DNA of 64,000 nucleotides, taken from assembly GCA_001600875.1 (NCBI GenBank), contig BCLD01000003.1:623358-687357 (forward strand). The letters are read 5' to 3'. Position numbers and translations under genes: made by a program. The notes beneath the pieces are model-generated. The model was not told the origin of the DNA, did no database searches, and worked only from the letters and a program-made list of their open reading frames with translations. Origin of the DNA: Solicoccozyma terricola. Taxonomy: Eukaryota > Basidiomycota > Tremellomycetes > Filobasidiales > Piskurozymaceae. Below, piece by piece: positions 59,636 through 64,000 of the stretch (positions within the stretch are counted from its first letter, which is position 1; each line of letters begins with the position of its first letter).

Positions 59636-60412
59636 GCACCTCTTACGTGGGGAGGTGGATGTAGGTACCTTTAACGGCACCCGACCCATGACATGCCCTT
59701 GTCGTCACTGAATGCAAGGAGATTATCCGATGATTTGTTGCATGGGGCTCCACTGCTGCTGGACGATCCATGGCCATATGTATATGTCCGAATCGTTGTA
59801 TGCGTATGATATTCGATGAGGAGAGAATTTTTGTTGTTGTCGTACGTAGAGTCGGGGATTTTGTCGCATGTTTTGGGAAATCAGAGTGAGGGCCGTGGGG
59901 AATTGATTTGGCGGTTCGTTTTTGTCACTTCAATGTCTTTAGGTAAATACTTTCAAACGACCAAACACATATCCAACTCCGCCCCCCTCCCATACGCAGA
60001 ATGGGCATGCCAGACACTTTCAAAGTCGGAACCCTCAAGCCAACCTTCACGAATTAATAAATCGGAAGGACAATATCATACACGGACTCGGTTGCTCTGG
60101 AGTTAACATTCCGCTGGAACTCATACAACTCTACCCCCACCCCCGGCGCCGGGGGGGGGGGGGGGCTCCCCACTACAGATCGATCGCTACGGCACGCCTC
60201 GTTCATTCGTACCAGTATAACGACGACACGTTAAACACCTAACAAACCATAATTTCCCTCCGTCGTAATACGAGCACACAAATTTAACCAAACCCCCGAT
60301 CAGGCGGGTTCGTAGTGAAGCTCAAGCTCGCGGCGTGACTTATGGTGGTGTGGAACGGTACGATGAATGGAAAAGTCGAGGAGTGGGATGAGGAAGTGTG
60401 GGGGTTTCGTAG

Positions 60413-60440
60413 TGGTTGGTTGGTTGGTTGGTTGGTTGGT
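60413..60440. repeat. TTGG microsatellite
   Basis: Seven near-perfect ttgg units followed by atcgg units. Simple sequence, probably length-variable. Confidence 0.85.
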
Positions 60441-60666
60441 TGGGATCGGATCGGATCGGGATGGTTGGTGGTATCCACGTTGAGATTGGGTTGGATTGGG
60501 GCGGTCGAATAGATGAGGTTTGGGCAGAGCCACCGTGTGTGTATGTATCCATAGTTGATTGAAACCGGGTAGGATTGAATCCGAACCTGTCCATCCGTCC
60601 ATCCGCCCATCAATCCGTCCCATCCCATCCCGTCGCCTATTTTCACCGTGCGTTTTTTTTTCATTT

Positions 60667-62445
60667 TCATAAAAACATCCAAGTGATACCCGCTTTTGCA
60701 ATCCATCCGCTCAAGACGATGATCCAAGTTTCCCAAGGTTTAGTTGGTAATAGGACTTTTAACAATGAAGTGTGTATGTGTGTGATCACAATCAAATTAA
60801 CCCCTTATCCACATCAACACCACCACCAACACCACCACCACCACCACACTCGAACGAATAACCCAACCCACTCACCTCTTAATCCAAAAACCAAACTCAT
60901 CCCATTGATCAAATAAACTCCAAACCAAAATTCATCGATCCCTTCCTCTTTCAATTCATTCATTATTTCCCGTATTGCATGGGGTAGATATTCCGGTATG
61001 ATAGATTGAAGAATCGGGATGGAGATGTTGTTGGAGATGAGTGGGGAGGAGGAGGAGGAGGAGTGGGAGGAAGGGAGAGGCGTCCATATTGAGATTATCA
61101 AATGGAGGAAAAGAGGGAGTAAGGATGTATATAACAACGTGAGCGATATTTGAAGTATCCTATAAAGCCGCGACGAAAAAAACGAGCCAGGAAAAAAAAA
61201 TGGAGGAATCAGATTCAGAATTGGAACATAGAAACAAGGACGACGAAAGACCAGGCGGTGATTGGGGTGTGGGAGGGGGAAAGGAAGACGTACTGGAAAT
61301 ACAAAAGACGACCATCTTCTTCTTCATCACGTTCCATCCCATCTCGTCTCCTCTCATCTCGTTGATCTTGTGCATCTCGTTGATCTCGTCCAAAGGACGA
61401 ATCACCTCTCATCGATGGATTCAAATACAATCCCCTCCTCCTCTTCCTCTTTCTATTCCGGTTCAAAACCAACCATGCGATTCCAATCGTAACGCAATGC
61501 TGTACGAGATCCTCTTCAACCCCCGTTCCGCAATCGGGGTAAATTAAAACCACCACACAACAGTATCATATCAGTTCGTTTTTTTCGAATTCCCACGCAC
61601 GCAGTAATGGAATGAGAGAAGGGGAAGGGGGGGGGGGGGTTCCTCACCTATGATTGTTTTCCATAATGTGTTGAATATATTGATTGGATTTGAATGATGT
61701 TGATGATGATGATTATATCGACGAATCTTGATAACTATCGAGAGGGTCAGTACGAAAATCCAAAATCCATGCACGAAATTCCAACCAATACGAGAAAATT
61801 CAATCATGAGCGAACTATGTGGACTCCTTTTTTCTCTTTTATATCTCATTCTTTGTACGCGAACAACTCACAGGTCTCGATTATAACAACGACTATACTC
61901 CAAACCGCAACATCTTTCCATATCTACCGACCTCGTTCCCACATTCAGCCCCCACCCCATCCCACCACCCCTCCGAAACCCCCCACCAAAACCCACCTGA
62001 ACCTTCTCAACCCTCCTCCTCTTTATCCCATCATCATCCCCATCCCCAACCCCAACCCCACTCCTCCTCCCCGCACTACCACGATTAAACACCAAATGTC
62101 GATATACTCTCGCTTTCAATAATATCAAATCAACAAGTAATAGAATAGGTGGATGTTCAATGAGTGGATCAATGAATGAATTACATCGTTTCTGTGAGAA
62201 TGAGGGGGTGATAGCGGTCAAAGGTAGTCAGCAAAGTTGTCAGTTGTGGGTTCTCTTTCGTGCGAGAATGTGGTGGGGTGGGGGGGGGTGGGTAAGGTGG
62301 GTAGGTGTATATGTGTGTAGGTGTGTACGTGGGGTCCAACTCGAATATCAAAACTCACGCATACTGATAGCCTGATATTAGATGGAGAAGTATAAGTAGT
62401 ATATAAATGAGATGCAGGGTAGTTGCAATGTACACAAATAGGCAT
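60667..62445 (-). CDS. ARV1: Arv1 family ER sterol/lipid-homeostasis protein
   Basis: An ER membrane protein needed for sterol distribution and GPI-anchor synthesis. The ATG at 62445 begins the Arv1 zinc-ribbon part: MPICVHCNYPASHLYTTYTS, with CVHC and, after it, NIRLSVC. An intron ending at a ctcacag acceptor leads to IDPLIEHPPILLLVDLILLK and ARVYRHLVFNR, a hallmark block (LLLK..AYRHLLFN in relatives). Membrane segments follow, including FVHGFWIFVLTLSIVIKIRR. The last exons read EFWFGVYLINGMSLVFGLR spliced to VLLPTKPWETWIIVLSGWIA, and end KAGITWMFL with the TGA at 60667-60669. Exons between about 61150 and 61700 are not fully resolved. An in-frame ATG at 62499 would extend the N terminus by 18 residues. 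Two introns contain sense-strand poly-C. Confidence 0.82.
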
Positions 62446-63607
62446 CACGGTGGAATGAGATGCATGGAGAGATGTATGGATGTATGGTATCGCTACCACC
62501 CGACTTGGCTAGTAGCTACTAGCTAATGGTTGTATGGTGTACACGTCATTCGGGGTAGCTGATTACACGTCATTGAAGTGATAGTGTGATAGAGAGATTA
62601 GGGTGATAGCGAGCAGCCCTTCCCCACTTTTTACACGTCATCCCCGTATCCCGTCTCTCCTCATCGAAGGCGATGGCAAGCATGTATGATTCATAATCCT
62701 CTTTGAGGGGAATCTGAAGCCCTGAGCTTATAACGTCATTGATCCTCCCCCTCTCCCTCCTCTCCCTCCCCCCCGGGGTTTATCTATCCCTGTCGGTCCA
62801 TATCCCTCACAACTACGTATCTCCCACTCCCATCATGTCATATTTCTCCATTTCCCCCGATTCCGAGTGGAAACTTCGATGTTCCCGAGACAAGTTTCGA
62901 AGACCCCATGGGATATATAATCCCCCCCCCCCTGACATAACATTTTATTCCCGCGTTGGTTCCCTTATCAAGTCTCACAAATCAATGTGAAAAAAAAACC
63001 CCCCATCGGTATGGTAGGGTGGTCTTCTATTGGCATGTGGTCAGGCGTGCATGACGGTATGGGGGTAACGACGTTTCAAAAGATTACATTATGAATATTT
63101 TTCCCCTTTTTTCGTTTTTTTTTTTCCTTTTTTTCCGTTTTTTCTCAAACGCGGTATAGATGTAATAGCGACACGGTGAAACTTTTACATACACCGTATA
63201 GGTGCGGGGGGCGTTTTTTTTTTTTTTCGTATCACGGCATGTAGCGATTTCTCAGATGACATATACCTGCACCGCACTCCCTCCTACCCCAAGTTCCAAC
63301 CCCCCCCCCCCCCCCCCAGTTCTCAGCAATACCATCCACCGCATGGGATGATGATATCAGACGGATAGACGGATGGATGGAAAAAAAACCCCATGTTGGG
63401 TGACGTTTTCACGATCCGGATGAGGGGGGATTCGTTGGGTTGGGGGGGGGGGGGATTCACATCAGCGTTATATAAAAGGTAGATATGGGTTCGGAAATAA
63501 GGAATTGCATGGAATGGATCTATCACCACGCCTTCTCTTCTCGACGTTTCCCCCCGCCCAAACATCCCACACCGTCTCAACACCCTCTCTCATCCGCTTT
63601 TCAGATC
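62446..63607. other. Divergent intergenic region
   Basis: About 1.16 kb between the ARV1 start and a secreted Cys-rich protein gene. Besides the bZIP-like sites it holds T-rich and C-rich homopolymers (63101-63145 and 63300-63317). No gene supported. Confidence 0.5.
62541..62738. promoter_or_regulatory. Repeated TGACGTGT (CRE/UPRE-like) elements upstream of ARV1
   Basis: ACACGTCA (TGACGTGT on the ARV1 strand) occurs at 62541-62548, 62565-62572 and 62633-62640, with a shorter ACGTCA at 62733-62738. They sit about 95-290 bp before the ARV1 start. TGACGT is a bZIP core (ATF/CREB); TGACGTG is also bound by unfolded-protein-response factors of the Hac1/XBP1 class. Function is inferred. Confidence 0.5.
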
Positions 63608-64000
63608 ATGGTCTCATTCACCCCCTCCCGATTCATCCTATTCACATCATTCCTCCTCCTCCTTCTCCTCTCCTTGATCTCATCAATCAACGCACAAACA
63701 TGTGATCCATCATGTGGTCCTGGTTATTCTTGTACTTCGAATGGGTGTAAAGAATGTGGTCAGGGTTATTATTCGGCAGGTGGGGATGATACATGTCATC
63801 AATGTGCTCCGGTGGGTGGCGTGGCGTGGTGGGGGGTTGGGTGGCGAGAGGCGAGGATTTCTGTCAGCTCAACTGATTTTTGACCGGTTTTCTCTCTTCT
63901 TTCTTCTTCTTCCCTCTGGTTAAGGGTTATATCAACTCGAAAAACGCCGCGGCTTCTTGTGAAGCTTGTAAAGCTGGAACGTATTCGAACAACGTACGAA
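63608..64000 (+). CDS. Secreted Cys-rich protein, 3' end cut by window edge
   Basis: The ATG at 63608 starts a strong signal peptide (MVSFTPSRFILFTSFLLLLL, cleavage probably after SSINA). The mature start is QTCDPSCGPGYSCTSNGCKE, then CGQGYYSAGGDDTCHQCAP. An intron (gtgggt donor near 63811; acceptor before GGTTATATC at about 63925) leads to GYINSKNAAASCEACKAGTY. The spaced Cys pairs and GxYS motifs resemble the GCC2/GCC3 or TNFR/EGF-like ephrin-receptor-type repeats found in fungal and protist surface proteins. The rest of the protein, possibly including a membrane anchor, is outside the window. Confidence 0.65.

Larger units (their letters stand above)
59262..60666. other. Intergenic region
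   Basis: About 1.4 kb without a supported gene. It includes the ttctcaac repeats, a poly-G run around 60151-60164, a TTGG microsatellite at 60413-60440 and a short (gatcg)n tract after it. Minus open frames at 60284-60736 are low-complexity readings of these repeats. Confidence 0.45.

Noticed and set aside
62940..63317. Possible transposon or telomeric remnant in T/C-rich DNA
   Set aside because: Only homopolymers; no terminal repeats, target duplications or telomere units seen.

Overview
The window looks like nuclear DNA from a basidiomycete fungus, most probably a Tremellomycete (Cryptococcus or Kwoniella-like). The genes are dense and on both strands. Most are cut by many short GT-AG introns, typically 40-80 nt, with gtgagt or gtaagt donors, and several exons are only 10-20 nt long. 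I cannot name the species. The sequence is a draft: there is a 100-base N gap, a few single Ns, and many long G or C homopolymers whose lengths may not be exact.

Layout. Positions 1-2.1 kb hold most of a minus-strand coiled-coil protein gene with tandem repeats. Positions 2.1-5.6 kb are gene-poor, with one exon-like relic. Positions 5.6-15 kb form a possible amine-use locus: a copper amine oxidase (minus) diverges from an APC-type amino acid/amine permease (plus), followed by a Zn2Cys6 transcription factor. Positions 15.3-20.1 kb hold a gene of unknown function and a secreted GH115 alpha-glucuronidase. Positions 20.9-26.2 kb hold a cytochrome b561-like membrane gene with an apparent frameshift, a family-16 protein methyltransferase and S-formylglutathione hydrolase.

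Positions 26.7-29.2 kb hold a secreted GH18 chitinase with a long Ser/Thr-rich region (minus). Positions 30.1-33.7 kb hold the nuclear cap-binding subunit CBP80 (minus). Next come an Apq12-like membrane protein (plus), the trifunctional C1-tetrahydrofolate synthase (minus), a GH78 alpha-L-rhamnosidase without a signal peptide (minus), a small unknown gene (minus), the ribosome-biogenesis DEAH helicase Ecm16/DHX37 (plus) and an unresolved membrane protein gene (plus).

Positions 51.1-54.4 kb hold a sugar-porter MFS transporter (minus) and 55.0-57.2 kb a prolidase-type Xaa-Pro peptidase interrupted by the assembly gap (minus). An unknown protein with an internal duplication, the ER lipid-homeostasis protein Arv1 (minus) and the start of a secreted Cys-rich protein (plus) finish the window.

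How the genes relate. Most are ordinary housekeeping genes. Accessory functions are amine oxidation and uptake, hydrolysis of plant polysaccharide side chains (GH115, GH78), sugar uptake and chitin turnover. The clearest non-coding signals are a CGG-N11-CCG element in the divergent oxidase/permease promoter, three TGACGTGT copies upstream of ARV1, CACGTG motifs upstream of five genes, C-homopolymers on the sense strand of introns, and a hairpin-rich intron in the S-formylglutathione hydrolase gene. I saw no clear mobile element, CRISPR array or rRNA, and could not identify a tRNA by eye.
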